Positions 15,412-22,588 of a DNA stretch of 30,077 bases are shown piece by piece. This DNA is from Candidatus Peregrinibacteria bacterium. Lineage in GTDB: Bacteria > Patescibacteriota > Gracilibacteria > UM-FILTER-43-11. The notes beneath the pieces were generated by a model. It was not told where the DNA came from. It was given only the letters and a program-made list of their open reading frames with translations, and ran no database searches. The position numbers and the translations under genes are program-made. Positions within the stretch are counted from its first letter, which is position 1, and every line of letters starts with the position of its first letter. The DNA lies in contig JAFGNE010000047.1 of the NCBI GenBank assembly GCA_016927155.1, forward strand, positions 1-30,077. Direction: 5' to 3'.

Positions 15412-15641
15412 TTTTCGGGTTCTACAAAAATTTTCATCGCCAGCCCCCTTCCCAAAGTGACTTTTGTGTTGCCGATAGCGATGACAACAGGGCCCCTGAA
15501 AGGCTGCATGGTGATTTTTTTGACGGTTTTGCCGACCCTGATATTCAGAGCCGCCAATTTGCTTTGGGCCTCCGAGCCGCCCTCTACCCTTGAGATTTTG
15601 GCTGTCTTTCCGGTTTGCAGATCCAGCAATGAAATTTCCAT
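15408..15641 (-). CDS. feoA: FeoA, SH3-like partner of FeoB
   Basis: A 77-residue cytoplasmic protein with the small beta-barrel FeoA fold. MEISLLDLQTGKTAKISRVE, then KLAALNIRVGKTVKKI, then GPVVIAIGNTKVTLGRGLAMKIFV follows the family pattern of 'L..G..G.I..i', a turn, and the final 'G..iaLg..lA..I.V' strand pair. It is needed for FeoB activity and probably binds FeoB's G domain. It sits seven bases after the NifX-like gene and overlaps feoB by four, so the two are translationally coupled. Confidence 0.93.
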   Translation of the reverse strand: MEISLLDLQTGKTAKISRVEGGSEAQSKLAALNIRVGKTVKKITMQPFRGPVVIAIGNTKVTLGRGLAMKIFVEPEK

Positions 15642-15648
15642 GGATTGT

Positions 15649-15957
15649 TTAGTTCAAAAATTGGTTCAAGGCTTCTTTCGCCGTCATACCGGAAAGTTCG
15701 CGGCATTTAACCCCTTTCCCTTCCAAGGCGCTATGCATTTTTTCACCGAAACGGCCGGCCACTACAAAATCGACTTTTTTATCCCCCAGCATTTCCGCCA
15801 CGGCGAACCCGGCGCCCCCGGCGCCAACACAAAAAGGGTTTTTGACCGCTTCAACAAGCTTGCCCCCATCAAAAAAAAGATAAAAAGGGGCGCGTCCGGC
15901 TACCTCGCTCACCTGGGAATCCGGATTATTTTTTAAGGCGGCAATCGCGATTTTCAT
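15649..15957 (-). CDS. NifX/NifB-type iron-cofactor binding domain protein
   Basis: A 102-residue single-domain protein of the dinitrogenase iron-molybdenum cofactor family (NifX, NafY, NifB C-terminal domain; RNase-H-like fold). MKIAIAALKNNPDSQVSEVAGRAPFYLFFD at the start and the Gly-rich GAGGAGFAVAEML at about 46-58 are characteristic. In nitrogen fixers these proteins carry Fe-S or FeMo-co precursors, but no nitrogenase genes are present. Here the context (permease, feoAB) points to iron or iron-sulfur cluster handling. It overlaps the permease gene by ATGA (15954-15957). Confidence 0.88.
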   Translation of the reverse strand: MKIAIAALKNNPDSQVSEVAGRAPFYLFFDGGKLVEAVKNPFCVGAGGAGFAVAEMLGDKKVDFVVAGRFGEKMHSALEGKGVKCRELSGMTAKEALNQFLN

Positions 15958-16472
15958 AGTGTTTCGGTTAAGTTGTTATCCATGATCTTTTCCAATAATA
16001 TACCTTGTAACAAGGATGCGGCAACCATTACCAGCGTCAGAACAACCGTAAAACGCCAGCTAAAATAGTAAATGATTAAAGGCAAAAGGGGCAATTTGAT
16101 GGCGCGATTGTAAAGGAACGATGCCATAAAACCATAACTAACGCCTTTTTCGCGCAATTGTTTAAGCAGGGGATACCACATATAAATCGGGCCGGTGGAC
16201 AAAATGCCGCCGACAATCGCGATGACCCACCTTTTCGCCCCCGCGGAACGCCCTGCCATCCGGCTGACCCATGAGGGAGAGATGAAAGCGTTGACGATCA
16301 CCATCATGACGTAAATCAGGATAAAAACCGGAATAATTTTCAAAAAAATATCCAGCGAAAATTTTATAGCGGGTTTTATAAGTTGAGGGTCAAAAACAAG
16401 GACAGCCCCGTACAAAAGGACCACAATCCCCAAAAAAATCCATGGGCCTCTGCTTTTTTCAGAAGGTTGCAT
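15954..16472 (-). CDS. Split permease, C-terminal half (DUF318/ArsP-like)
   Basis: A 172-residue membrane protein with about five hydrophobic helices, including IFLGIVVLLYGAVLVF and FILIYVMMVIVNAFI, then GGILSTGPIYMWYPLL, the second-half counterpart of the Gly-rich core seen in the upstream protein. It belongs to the permease family of DUF318/ArsP, whose known members export methylated arsenicals. The substrate here is unknown. The start is ATG 16472, because it overlaps the upstream stop as TAATG; a longer frame upstream only overwrites the preceding gene. It ends in an ATGA overlap with the NifX-like gene. Confidence 0.78.
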   Translation of the reverse strand: MQPSEKSRGPWIFLGIVVLLYGAVLVFDPQLIKPAIKFSLDIFLKIIPVFILIYVMMVIVNAFISPSWVSRMAGRSAGAKRWVIAIVGGILSTGPIYMWYPLLKQLREKGVSYGFMASFLYNRAIKLPLLPLIIYYFSWRFTVVLTLVMVAASLLQGILLEKIMDNNLTETL

Positions 16473-16879
16473 TATAAAAACCAAACCGTTATTACAGCGA
16501 CTAAAATAGAAAGGATGAAGCTCAGGGCATTCCGCCAAAGCGCGAAACGTTTCCCCAGCAAAAAAGCTTCGGCCGGGAACTGCACGATCCCCACGGTCAC
16601 CCAAGCCACCATAAAAGCCGTGACCGCGGTGAGGCCGATTCCCTGGCCCAAAAGTTCCCCTCCGATGACATAGCTTGTAACAGGGTTGCCGGCCATGATG
16701 CTCCCCAGCGCCGCGCCGATCAAGGGGTTAAATAACCCATCCGCAGTAAACAGCCGTGAAAGCAGGGGGAAAAGGTTAGCGCTGTTCAGCAGGCCGATCA
16801 GCAGGATAATGCCCAAAAGGACGGGCAGGCTGCCTAAAAGCGGTTTAGCCGAATTGATGAACAGGGATTTTATCTTCAT
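16472..16879 (-). CDS. Split permease, N-terminal half (DUF318/ArsP-like)
   Basis: A 135-residue membrane protein with about four helices. The core GAALGSIMAGNPVTSYVIGGELL (about 56-78) and AFMVAWVTVGIVQFPAEAFLLGKRFAL are the hallmark of the first half of this permease family. It lies directly before its partner half, sharing one base (TAATG at 16472), so the pair probably assembles as a heterodimer equivalent to the fused single-chain form. No Cys is present in this half. Its start overlaps the MBL-hydrolase stop by four bases (ATGA). Confidence 0.8.
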   Translation of the reverse strand: MKIKSLFINSAKPLLGSLPVLLGIILLIGLLNSANLFPLLSRLFTADGLFNPLIGAALGSIMAGNPVTSYVIGGELLGQGIGLTAVTAFMVAWVTVGIVQFPAEAFLLGKRFALWRNALSFILSILVAVITVWFL

Positions 16880-17436
16880 GTTTTAAATATTATACCATGT
16901 CCCGGAATAATGAAATCCGCGATTTTTAAAAGTTTTTCCTGATTTTTGCGGAGCGCCTTATTATCCGAAGCGAAAGGGTCTGTTTTAGGCCTCCCTTTGC
17001 TCCAAAACACATCCCCGCAAACCGCCGTAACGCCGGCGCCGGTTTTAACCAGGAAGGTAATGCTGTCCGGACTATGGCCCGGAGTCAATATAAAACGAAT
17101 GTTTGGCGATATTTTTCCATCGCTTTTTGACCATTTATCCCCTTTCCACCAGCCCCAGTAATCGATGATCCCGGCCTTTTGGAACAGTGCCACATTTTTA
17201 TAGTGGTCCACGTGCGAATGGGTAAGGCCGACCACATTGATATCTTCCGGCGACAAGCCTTCTTTTTTTAAAGCGGTAACGAGAACTTTAGGCGAAGAAA
17301 CCGTTCCCGGATCAATAACCATATTCAATCGCCCGTCCCGGACAAGCGTGCAGGTGGCGCAAGTACGGCCGGGCTTTTCTTTTATGGTATAGCCGGTGAT
17401 GAGAATTTTGGCTTCTGCCATTAAACCTGTAGGCAT
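16876..17436 (-). CDS. Metallo-beta-lactamase-fold hydrolase (MBLAC1-like)
   Basis: A 186-residue cytoplasmic hydrolase with a two-metal site. The ligands visible are H73, H75, D77 and H78 in THSHVDH, H121 in TPGHS, D142 in CGDVF, and H180 in IPGHG. The CATCTLVRDGRLNMVIDPGT start resembles the small MBLAC1-like branch rather than glyoxalase II or RNase J. The substrate is unknown. The start could be ATG 17436, two bases after the typA stop, or ATG 17421, which has an AGG four bases ahead. It is the second gene of the typA-led operon. Confidence 0.85.
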   Translation of the reverse strand: MPTGLMAEAKILITGYTIKEKPGRTCATCTLVRDGRLNMVIDPGTVSSPKVLVTALKKEGLSPEDINVVGLTHSHVDHYKNVALFQKAGIIDYWGWWKGDKWSKSDGKISPNIRFILTPGHSPDSITFLVKTGAGVTAVCGDVFWSKGRPKTDPFASDNKALRKNQEKLLKIADFIIPGHGIIFKT

Positions 17437-17438
17437 AG

Positions 17439-19247
17439 TTACACAATACCCCTTTCTTTCCTTTTTGCCTCATTTTCATCCAAAACGATTTTGCGGATAC
17501 GCACGCTTTGGGGCGTCACTTCTACCAGTTCACTATCATCAATGTATTCAAGCGCTTCTTCCAGCCCCATGATTTTTGGCGTATTGAAGTGCTCGCTTAC
17601 GCCATCGCCTTTGGAACGCACATTTGTAAGGTGCTTGGTCTTGCACACGTTGATGCGGATATCTTCCGCGCGCGGATTCTGCCCCACCACCTGCCCCTTG
17701 TAAACAGGGATACCGGGACCGAAGAAGAGCTGGCCGCGTTCCTGGGTTTTAATAAGGCCGTACATGTTGGTCACACCCGTTTCGCTGGCAATCAGCGAAC
17801 CCTTATCGCGCTCGGGCCAGTTTTCAAAGTCGGCGTCATATTTACAGAAATTGGTATTGATGATGCCCAAACCATGGCTGTCGGTGATAAATTCCGAGCG
17901 GAAACCGAAAAGCCCCCGTGTGGGAACGACAAATTCAATAAAATTAATCCCCTGCTCGGCGCCCATCGCCTTCATCTCACCATGGCGCATGCCCAGTTTT
18001 TGGATAATGGTACCGGCATAAGCTTCGGGCACTTCGATATACACGTTTTCATAAGGCACCATCCTTTTCCCGTTGGCCTCTTTCACAATGACTTGCGGGC
18101 GGGAAACCTGGAATTCATAGCCTTCGCGGCGCATGCGTTCGATGAGGATGGAAAGGTGCAGTTCGCCGCGCCCGGAAACTTCCCAGGTGCCATCCGCGTT
18201 ATCGGCCACGCGAAGGGCCATATCGGTTTCCAGCTCCTTGTATAGCCGTTCGCGGATCTGGCGGGAAGTTTTCATTTTTCCCTCCTTGCCGGCAAAGGGC
18301 GAATCATTGACCATAAAAGTCATTTTCACTGTAGGCTCTTCGATATCAAGAAGCGGCAGGGCAATAGGGGTTTCCACGCTGGCGATGGTTTCGCCGATGT
18401 TCACATTGGAGATCCCCGCAACAGCCACAATATCGCCCGCGCTGGCTTCCTGCGCTTCCATCCGGCCAAGGCCGCAAAAAGTCATCAGGGACATAAGGCG
18501 ATACTTCTTCATTTCACCTTTGCGGTTGATGTGCATAATATCCTGCCCGGCTTTAATGATGCCGTTGTAGATGCGGCCCGTGGCAATGCGCCCTTTAAAA
18601 TTATCACCCGTGATGGTGGTCACCAGCATTTGCAGGGGTTTGGCCGGGTCACCGGACGGTTCCGGGACGTGCTTCATGATCGCCTCAAAAACCGGTGAAA
18701 TGTCCTGCATCCTCGTCACATCGGCCTCTTCGCCCGCTTTGCCCTGTTTAGCCACAGCATACAGGATGGGAAAATCAAGCGCGTCATCTTTGGCGCCGAG
18801 CTCGACGAATAAATCAAAGGTTTTGTTGACCGCGAAATCGGGCCGGGCGGCGGGTTTATCGATTTTATTGATTACCACAATCACCTTGAGCCCCATTTCC
18901 AGCGCTTTTTTGAGTACAAACCGTGTTTGGGGCATGGGACCCTCTTTGGCATCCACCAAGAGAAGACAACCGTTGGCCATATTCAGCACCCGTTCCACTT
19001 CGCCGCCAAAATCCGCGTGGCCCGGGGTATCGATGATGTTGATTTTCGTATCGCCCCACTGCACCGAAGCGTTCTTAGAGAAAATGGTGATGCCGCGTTC
19101 CCGTTCCAATTCGTTGCTATCCAAAATGCACGTCATGCCGACGTTTTCCTTGCCCACATCGGTTTTGGACTGGCGAAGAAGCGCATCAACAAGCGTTGTT
19201 TTGCCGTGGTCCACGTGCGCGATGATGGCGATGTTGCGGATGTTCAA
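17439..19247 (-). CDS. typA: Ribosome-associated GTPase TypA/BipA
   Basis: A 602-residue translational GTPase related to EF-G that binds the ribosome and helps assembly and stress adaptation. G1 is AHVDHGKTTL (10-19), G3 DTPGHADFGGEV, and G4 NKIDKPAARPDF. A beta-barrel domain II, EF-G-like domains III and V, and the BipA-specific C-terminal domain (for example GLFGFRSEFITDSHGLGIINTNF) are all present, and length is normal. The start is TTG at 19247. An in-frame TAG lies five codons upstream, and no ATG or Shine-Dalgarno exists between. A promoter at 19273-19300 would drive it and probably the seven genes behind it. Confidence 0.97.
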   Translation of the reverse strand: MNIRNIAIIAHVDHGKTTLVDALLRQSKTDVGKENVGMTCILDSNELERERGITIFSKNASVQWGDTKINIIDTPGHADFGGEVERVLNMANGCLLLVDAKEGPMPQTRFVLKKALEMGLKVIVVINKIDKPAARPDFAVNKTFDLFVELGAKDDALDFPILYAVAKQGKAGEEADVTRMQDISPVFEAIMKHVPEPSGDPAKPLQMLVTTITGDNFKGRIATGRIYNGIIKAGQDIMHINRKGEMKKYRLMSLMTFCGLGRMEAQEASAGDIVAVAGISNVNIGETIASVETPIALPLLDIEEPTVKMTFMVNDSPFAGKEGKMKTSRQIRERLYKELETDMALRVADNADGTWEVSGRGELHLSILIERMRREGYEFQVSRPQVIVKEANGKRMVPYENVYIEVPEAYAGTIIQKLGMRHGEMKAMGAEQGINFIEFVVPTRGLFGFRSEFITDSHGLGIINTNFCKYDADFENWPERDKGSLIASETGVTNMYGLIKTQERGQLFFGPGIPVYKGQVVGQNPRAEDIRINVCKTKHLTNVRSKGDGVSEHFNTPKIMGLEEALEYIDDSELVEVTPQSVRIRKIVLDENEAKRKERGIV

Positions 19248-19272
19248 GGAGGGCTTTGGCTAAAGCCTTATC

Positions 19273-19300
19273 AGTTTAATGGCATAAGATGGAAAGTCAA
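19273..19300 (-). promoter_or_regulatory. Promoter of typA and the downstream metal operon
   Basis: On the minus strand TTGACT (19300-19295, 5 of 6), a 16-base spacer, then TAAACT (19278-19273, 4 of 6). The start near 19266 leaves a leader of about 19 bases before the TTG codon. Confidence 0.55.
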
Positions 19301-19330
19301 TATAACCAGAAGGGAAACGCTCTCCCCAAA

Positions 19331-19392
19331 GAAAATTTTCTCCGCAAATTTTCGTTTCGGAGTCCTCACTTCATTTCCCCGCCTGAGGCGGG
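19331..19392. repeat. Cluster of three nested palindromes downstream of tRNA-Ser
   Basis: The spacer between typA and the tRNA holds GAAAATTTTC (19331-19340, perfect), CTCCG (19340-19344) paired with CGGAG (19358-19362), and CCCGCC-TGA-GGCGGG (19378-19392, 6-bp stem). The last could act as a weak terminator for the tRNA transcript but has no T-run. The arrangement looks like a small dispersed intergenic repeat. Confidence 0.45.
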
Positions 19393-19426
19393 TCATTTCA
19401 TTCGGCACGCGTTTCTCGCATCTTTG

Positions 19427-19518
19427 TGGCGGAAGGGGTGGGATTCGAACCCACGGTCCCGATAAATCGGGACAACAGTTTTCAAGACTGCCGCTTTCGA
19501 CCGCTCAGCCACCCTTCC
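19427..19518 (-). tRNA. tRNA-Ser (anticodon UGA)
   Basis: A 92-base gene with encoded CCA. The acceptor GGAAGGG (from 19518) pairs with CCCTTCC before G and CCA (19429-19427). The T arm is GTGGGTTCGAATCCCAC. The anticodon loop CTTGAAA has anticodon TGA at 19484-19482. The long variable arm GTCCCGATTTATCGGGAC is a class II feature of tRNA-Ser. Confidence 0.97.
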
Positions 19519-19525
19519 AGAAACC

Positions 19526-19555
19526 AGTGTAATCGCCAGAGCGCTTCATTGACAA
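19526..19555 (-). promoter_or_regulatory. Promoter of tRNA-Ser
   Basis: On the minus strand TTGTCA (19555-19550, 5 of 6), 18-base spacer, TACACT (19531-19526, 4 of 6). The predicted start is one or two bases from the mature tRNA 5' end, so almost no leader would need trimming. Confidence 0.5.
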
Positions 19556-19567
19556 GCCCGATTGGTG

Positions 19568-19573
19568 TATAAT
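19568..19573 (+). promoter_or_regulatory. -10 box ahead of the 45-aa basic protein
   Basis: A perfect TATAAT. The nearest perfect TTGACA (19549-19554) is only 13 bases away, too close for a standard promoter, so the real -35 is unclear. That TTGACA overlaps the tRNA promoter's -35 on the other strand. The start near 19580 leaves a 13-base leader. Confidence 0.5.
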
Positions 19574-19592
19574 AGGTTCAACAAAAACACAA

Positions 19593-19730
19593 ATGAGAAG
19601 AAAAACCGCTTTAAAAAAGGCCACTTCCGCCCATCTTGTGAAATTCCACAAAACATTGCTGGAGATCGGGACAACGCGGAAAAGGCAAAAGCTCAAAAGG
19701 GGAATATCCGGTAAAAAGAAATCAAAATAA
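19593..19730 (+). CDS. Very basic 45-aa protein
   Basis: ATG at 19593 opens a 45-residue frame ending in TAA at 19728-19730. About a third of the residues are Lys or Arg, starting MRRKTALKKATSAHLVKFHK and ending GKKKSK. It looks like a nucleic-acid-binding peptide, resembling small ribosomal or nucleoid proteins, but I recognise no family. A perfect -10 box lies 20 bases upstream, and the peptidase gene starts ten bases after its stop, which suggests co-transcription. The real alternative is that it is an untranslated leader of the peptidase gene, but a strongly basic frame filling the gap exactly is better explained as a gene. Confidence 0.55.
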   Translation: MRRKTALKKATSAHLVKFHKTLLEIGTTRKRQKLKRGISGKKKSK

Positions 19731-19740
19731 TTCCATTACG

Positions 19741-21531
19741 ATGACGTGGAAGGAGGTCATTGACCGCCTCGGCAACCCAAGCGAACAAACGGAAATAAAA
19801 GAATTCAAAGTCGAATTTCCAAAGGAACTCGAAACGCTGGAACGTTCGCGTTTTTTTGAAAAAGTCCGTGAATTCGCCAATGGCTGCATCCGGATTCCCG
19901 AATTCCAGAAGGCCGCGGGCATTGGGGAAAATTTCGGCGAAAGTTTTTTGGAAATGGTCACCAGCAATGATTTTTCCGAAGCGGACAAAAACGACCCTAT
20001 TTATGCCAAACTGCTCGATCTGGCCCGGATCAAGAATGAGATGGTCCGTGATATCGCGCTTGATTACCTGAAACACCGCGGAGACGGATTGGGGCTAAAA
20101 CCGCATGAAACCGTAATTTTGGAATACCTCCTCCAGCTTATTCCCGTAATGGATCGCATGTACATGCGCTGGAGGAAAGAACTTTACCCCGCGGCCCTGG
20201 CCAAAAAACTGACGGACCTCCTGGATTCGGAAACGGAATCGGCTTTTGACCACTTACAGGCACAGGGGCTTTCTGACCCTTACGCCATCGTGCAGGAAGC
20301 GGAAGGCAAACCGATCGCGGTCCCTTATGGCGTCGCTTTCGCCGAGGAAACAGCCGAAGCCGACACCTTATTGGCCGGTCTGGTGATGGCGCTTAACGGA
20401 TTAAAAGAAAAAACAGAAAATCAGGCCGACATCGCAGAAATTGAAACGTATATTTTTTATTTCGCTGCCTTACAAACGGCCTTTAAATGCGAAGAATCCA
20501 AAAAGGAAGGGGACGATTGGCTATCGGTTAAGTTATGGAAAGAGGTGGACAAGGCCTGGCTTAAAACCCAGGGCCGACTCCAGTTGGTCCATTCCATTGA
20601 GGCCGGTTACGGCGGCATCGACCCAACGGAAACCAAAGTGATCCCCGAATTCAAAATCCTGCTTGTGGACGAATCCGCCGGCGGCGAAGCGCTGGAAATT
20701 CTAAAAAAAATGAGGGAAGAAAACATGGAGGTTTTGGCGCCGCTCCTTCCGGAACAGGTAAAAGGCAGGCTGGAAGTGATCCGCCTTTCGCTGGTCGGGC
20801 CTTTTTCCATCGTACTGGCCGGAGGCAATTCACTGGATAATCTTGGCATCGCCCAAATGGGCCCCAATTACGGCGACATCGCTTCTATGGGGGTGAAGTC
20901 GTTTCTTGACGCCGCCTCTTTCGCGGAAACAGACGCTTCGCGCGCGGCTTCAATAGAAGGTGTGCTGGGGATAGAGGCCGCTCAAACCTATTTCCCTTAC
21001 GAAACAAAACACGAAGACTTGCTTTTGGCCGAACTCATCGCCTCGCATGAGATTTCTCATGCCGTGCTTGGAGACCTGGGCACGCTGGATGAAGTGCACG
21101 CCACCTGGATGGGGCTTGTGGCTCTTTTTGAAAGGGAAAAAACGGGCAAGGTGGAGGCGGCAACCGTAAATGTGATCCTGAAAGAACACATCAAATACAG
21201 CATCAAATACCTTTCCGACGCCAGCCATGACGACCGGTATTACATCGAAGGGGCGATCAACACGAAGCTGATGCTCCAAAGCGGGCTTCTGGCGCGGGCT
21301 GACGGTAAATTTTCCCTGGATGAAAAAAATTGGGGACCATTCAAAAAACTTATCGGGGAACATTGGGCGGAAATGGTCCGCCTGCACGCGGCCGGCGGCA
21401 GGGGATTAAAAACTTTCGCGAAAAACCTCCAAAAAGCGGATGACGCCATAAAAGAAGTTGCCCGCCTGGCCGTTGAAGGCGTGCAGGCTTACAACGAAAA
21501 CACCAAAAAGGAGATTCTCGGATCAAAATAA
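19741..21531 (+). CDS. Putative zinc metallopeptidase, M49 (DPP III)-like
   Basis: A 596-residue soluble protein. The HEISH motif at 436-440 is a zinc HExxH site, and E451 in the following LDEVHATWMGL is the likely third ligand. Upstream, NLGIAQMGPNYGDIASMG (367-384) resembles the NLG-AQ-PN block of the Nudix-3/DPP III-type (M49) peptidases, and RLQLVHSIEAGYG (279-291) sits where that family has its substrate strand. M49 enzymes remove dipeptides from peptides. No signal peptide is present, so cytosolic peptide breakdown is likely. The first ~130 residues match nothing I know. The classical M49 motif is HExxxH, and here it is the shorter HExxH. It overlaps the convergent RluA gene by 9 bases. 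Confidence 0.6.
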   Translation: MTWKEVIDRLGNPSEQTEIKEFKVEFPKELETLERSRFFEKVREFANGCIRIPEFQKAAGIGENFGESFLEMVTSNDFSEADKNDPIYAKLLDLARIKNEMVRDIALDYLKHRGDGLGLKPHETVILEYLLQLIPVMDRMYMRWRKELYPAALAKKLTDLLDSETESAFDHLQAQGLSDPYAIVQEAEGKPIAVPYGVAFAEETAEADTLLAGLVMALNGLKEKTENQADIAEIETYIFYFAALQTAFKCEESKKEGDDWLSVKLWKEVDKAWLKTQGRLQLVHSIEAGYGGIDPTETKVIPEFKILLVDESAGGEALEILKKMREENMEVLAPLLPEQVKGRLEVIRLSLVGPFSIVLAGGNSLDNLGIAQMGPNYGDIASMGVKSFLDAASFAETDASRAASIEGVLGIEAAQTYFPYETKHEDLLLAELIASHEISHAVLGDLGTLDEVHATWMGLVALFEREKTGKVEAATVNVILKEHIKYSIKYLSDASHDDRYYIEGAINTKLMLQSGLLARADGKFSLDEKNWGPFKKLIGEHWAEMVRLHAAGGRGLKTFAKNLQKADDAIKEVARLAVEGVQAYNENTKKEILGSK

Positions 21532-22215
21532 GATTTTACGGCCGAATATTTTTTTCATCAGGCTTTGCAAATCCGGCGGCAGGGGCGCTTCGACGGCAAC
21601 GGATTTTCCGGTTAACGGATGCCGGAAAGAAAGCGAGCGCGAATGGAGGACCAGGCGGCCGAACTGGAACGTGGTGCGGAATTTTTTATTGAATTTTAAA
21701 TCACCGTAAACGGAATCGTTGATGACCGGGCATTTGATCTTGGCGAAATGGAGGCGGATCTGGTGGCGGCGGCCTGTTCTGATTTCCGCCTCCACAATAG
21801 AACAAACCTGCTTAAAAAGATCAAAGGTGTAAATGACCTTAAAGCGCGTCTCGGCGGGGACAAGTATTTTCGATTCGCGCGCAGGCACGGGGAAAGTGAG
21901 TTTTTCGCCGTGAGGGACGCCTTTTAACATGGCCAGATATTTTTTATGGGTATCGGGCGCCTTAAAAATGGCCTCAAGGGGTTTGCGGTCTTTGGCATAT
22001 TTACCAAAAAGGATCAGGCCGGAAGTCTGCGCGTCCAGCCGATGGAGCAGGTAAGGCGTGAATTCCCCGCCTTTGAATTTTTCCCGCGCCATGCCCATCA
22101 CGGTTCGCGGGAGCTTGGTTTTAGGATCAGGCACGGAAGGAATTCCCGCCGGCTTGTTCACCGCGAGCAGATATTCATCTTCATAAATAACCGGAATAAG
22201 GTCTCTTTTGGGCAT
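21523..22215 (-). CDS. RluA-family RNA pseudouridine synthase
   Basis: A 230-residue enzyme that converts specific uridines to pseudouridine in rRNA or tRNA. The catalytic Asp61 is in HRLDAQTSGLILF, the RluA-type HRLD motif. NKPAGIPSVPDPK, RTGRRHQIRLHF (the conserved RxGRxHQIR) and the final LHSRSLSFRHPLTG block are all present. There is no N-terminal S4 domain, so it is closer to the short RluA/TruC branch, and the target nucleotide cannot be named. The ATG at 22215 coincides with the transcription start expected from an extended -10 at 22222-22230, so the message may be leaderless. Confidence 0.92.
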   Translation of the reverse strand: MPKRDLIPVIYEDEYLLAVNKPAGIPSVPDPKTKLPRTVMGMAREKFKGGEFTPYLLHRLDAQTSGLILFGKYAKDRKPLEAIFKAPDTHKKYLAMLKGVPHGEKLTFPVPARESKILVPAETRFKVIYTFDLFKQVCSIVEAEIRTGRRHQIRLHFAKIKCPVINDSVYGDLKFNKKFRTTFQFGRLVLHSRSLSFRHPLTGKSVAVEAPLPPDLQSLMKKIFGRKILF

Positions 22216-22221
22216 GGCTCA

Positions 22222-22230
22222 ATGATAGCA
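22222..22230 (-). promoter_or_regulatory. Extended -10 directly ahead of the RluA gene
   Basis: The minus strand reads TGCTATCAT: TG, one base, then TATCAT (5 of 6), ending only six bases before the ATG. A start seven bases after the hexamer would fall on the A of the start codon. No clear -35. Confidence 0.45.
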
Positions 22231-22260
22231 TAAGAAAAAAGGGCTGGAACAAACCAGCCC
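22231..22260 (-). terminator. Intrinsic terminator of the 57-aa Cys-rich gene
   Basis: On the minus strand a 7-bp stem GGGCTGG/CCAGCCC with a 6-base loop is followed directly by TTTTTTCTTA. It begins 16 bases after the stop of the small gene at 22277. Confidence 0.9.
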
Positions 22261-22276
22261 CAAAATTCGGATCAAA

Positions 22277-22450
22277 TTAATGCCCTGCGTAACCGCTGCA
22301 AGCACAAGCCCCATTGATGATGGGGTGTTTACAGCGCTCGCAATGGGGGAATTTGGAATCTTCTCGTTCATCTTGGCGCTCCTTATCGCCTCTTTTCTCA
22401 CTAGACGTCTGTGGCTGAACCGTGGACTCTTTACGCTTCAATTCCGCCAT
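22277..22450 (-). CDS. 57-aa Cys-rich (zinc-ribbon-like) protein
   Basis: A small gene reading MAELKRKEST at the start, with a strongly charged, probably disordered first 33 residues, then a C-terminal metal-site-like CERCKHPIINGACACSGY, a CxxC followed by CxC (Cys 37, 40, 49, 51). Support that it is real: the start ATG (22450) has GGAGAAAGGA ending about 7 bases upstream, one of the best ribosome sites in the window. A textbook terminator follows its stop, and there is no other gene in the 370-base gap. The function is unknown. Zinc binding is inferred from the Cys spacing. Confidence 0.75.
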   Translation of the reverse strand: MAELKRKESTVQPQTSSEKRGDKERQDEREDSKFPHCERCKHPIINGACACSGYAGH

Positions 22451-22534
22451 GGCTGGTTCCTTTCTCCGAATTTTTAAAGACCAGGCTCTCCCATTCCGGG
22501 AATCCGACGCGCGGACTTTGCCCTGGATCCCAGG

Positions 22535-22562
22535 ACAAAAAACCCTTCCCTTCCGGGAAGGG
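22535..22562 (-). terminator. Intrinsic terminator of the YerC-like gene
   Basis: On the minus strand CCCTTCCC (22562-22555), loop GGAA, GGGAAGGG (22550-22543), then TTTTTT (22542-22537). A perfect 8-bp stem with a T-run, 27 bases after the regulator's stop codon. Confidence 0.92.
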
Positions 22563-22588
22563 GCTAAGTTGATAAAAAACGGACAGCA

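Noticed and set aside
16472..16604. A longer start (16604) for the second permease half.
   Set aside because: The extra 44 residues are charged, lack permease features and overlap the first half in another frame, whereas ATG 16472 gives a TAATG junction.
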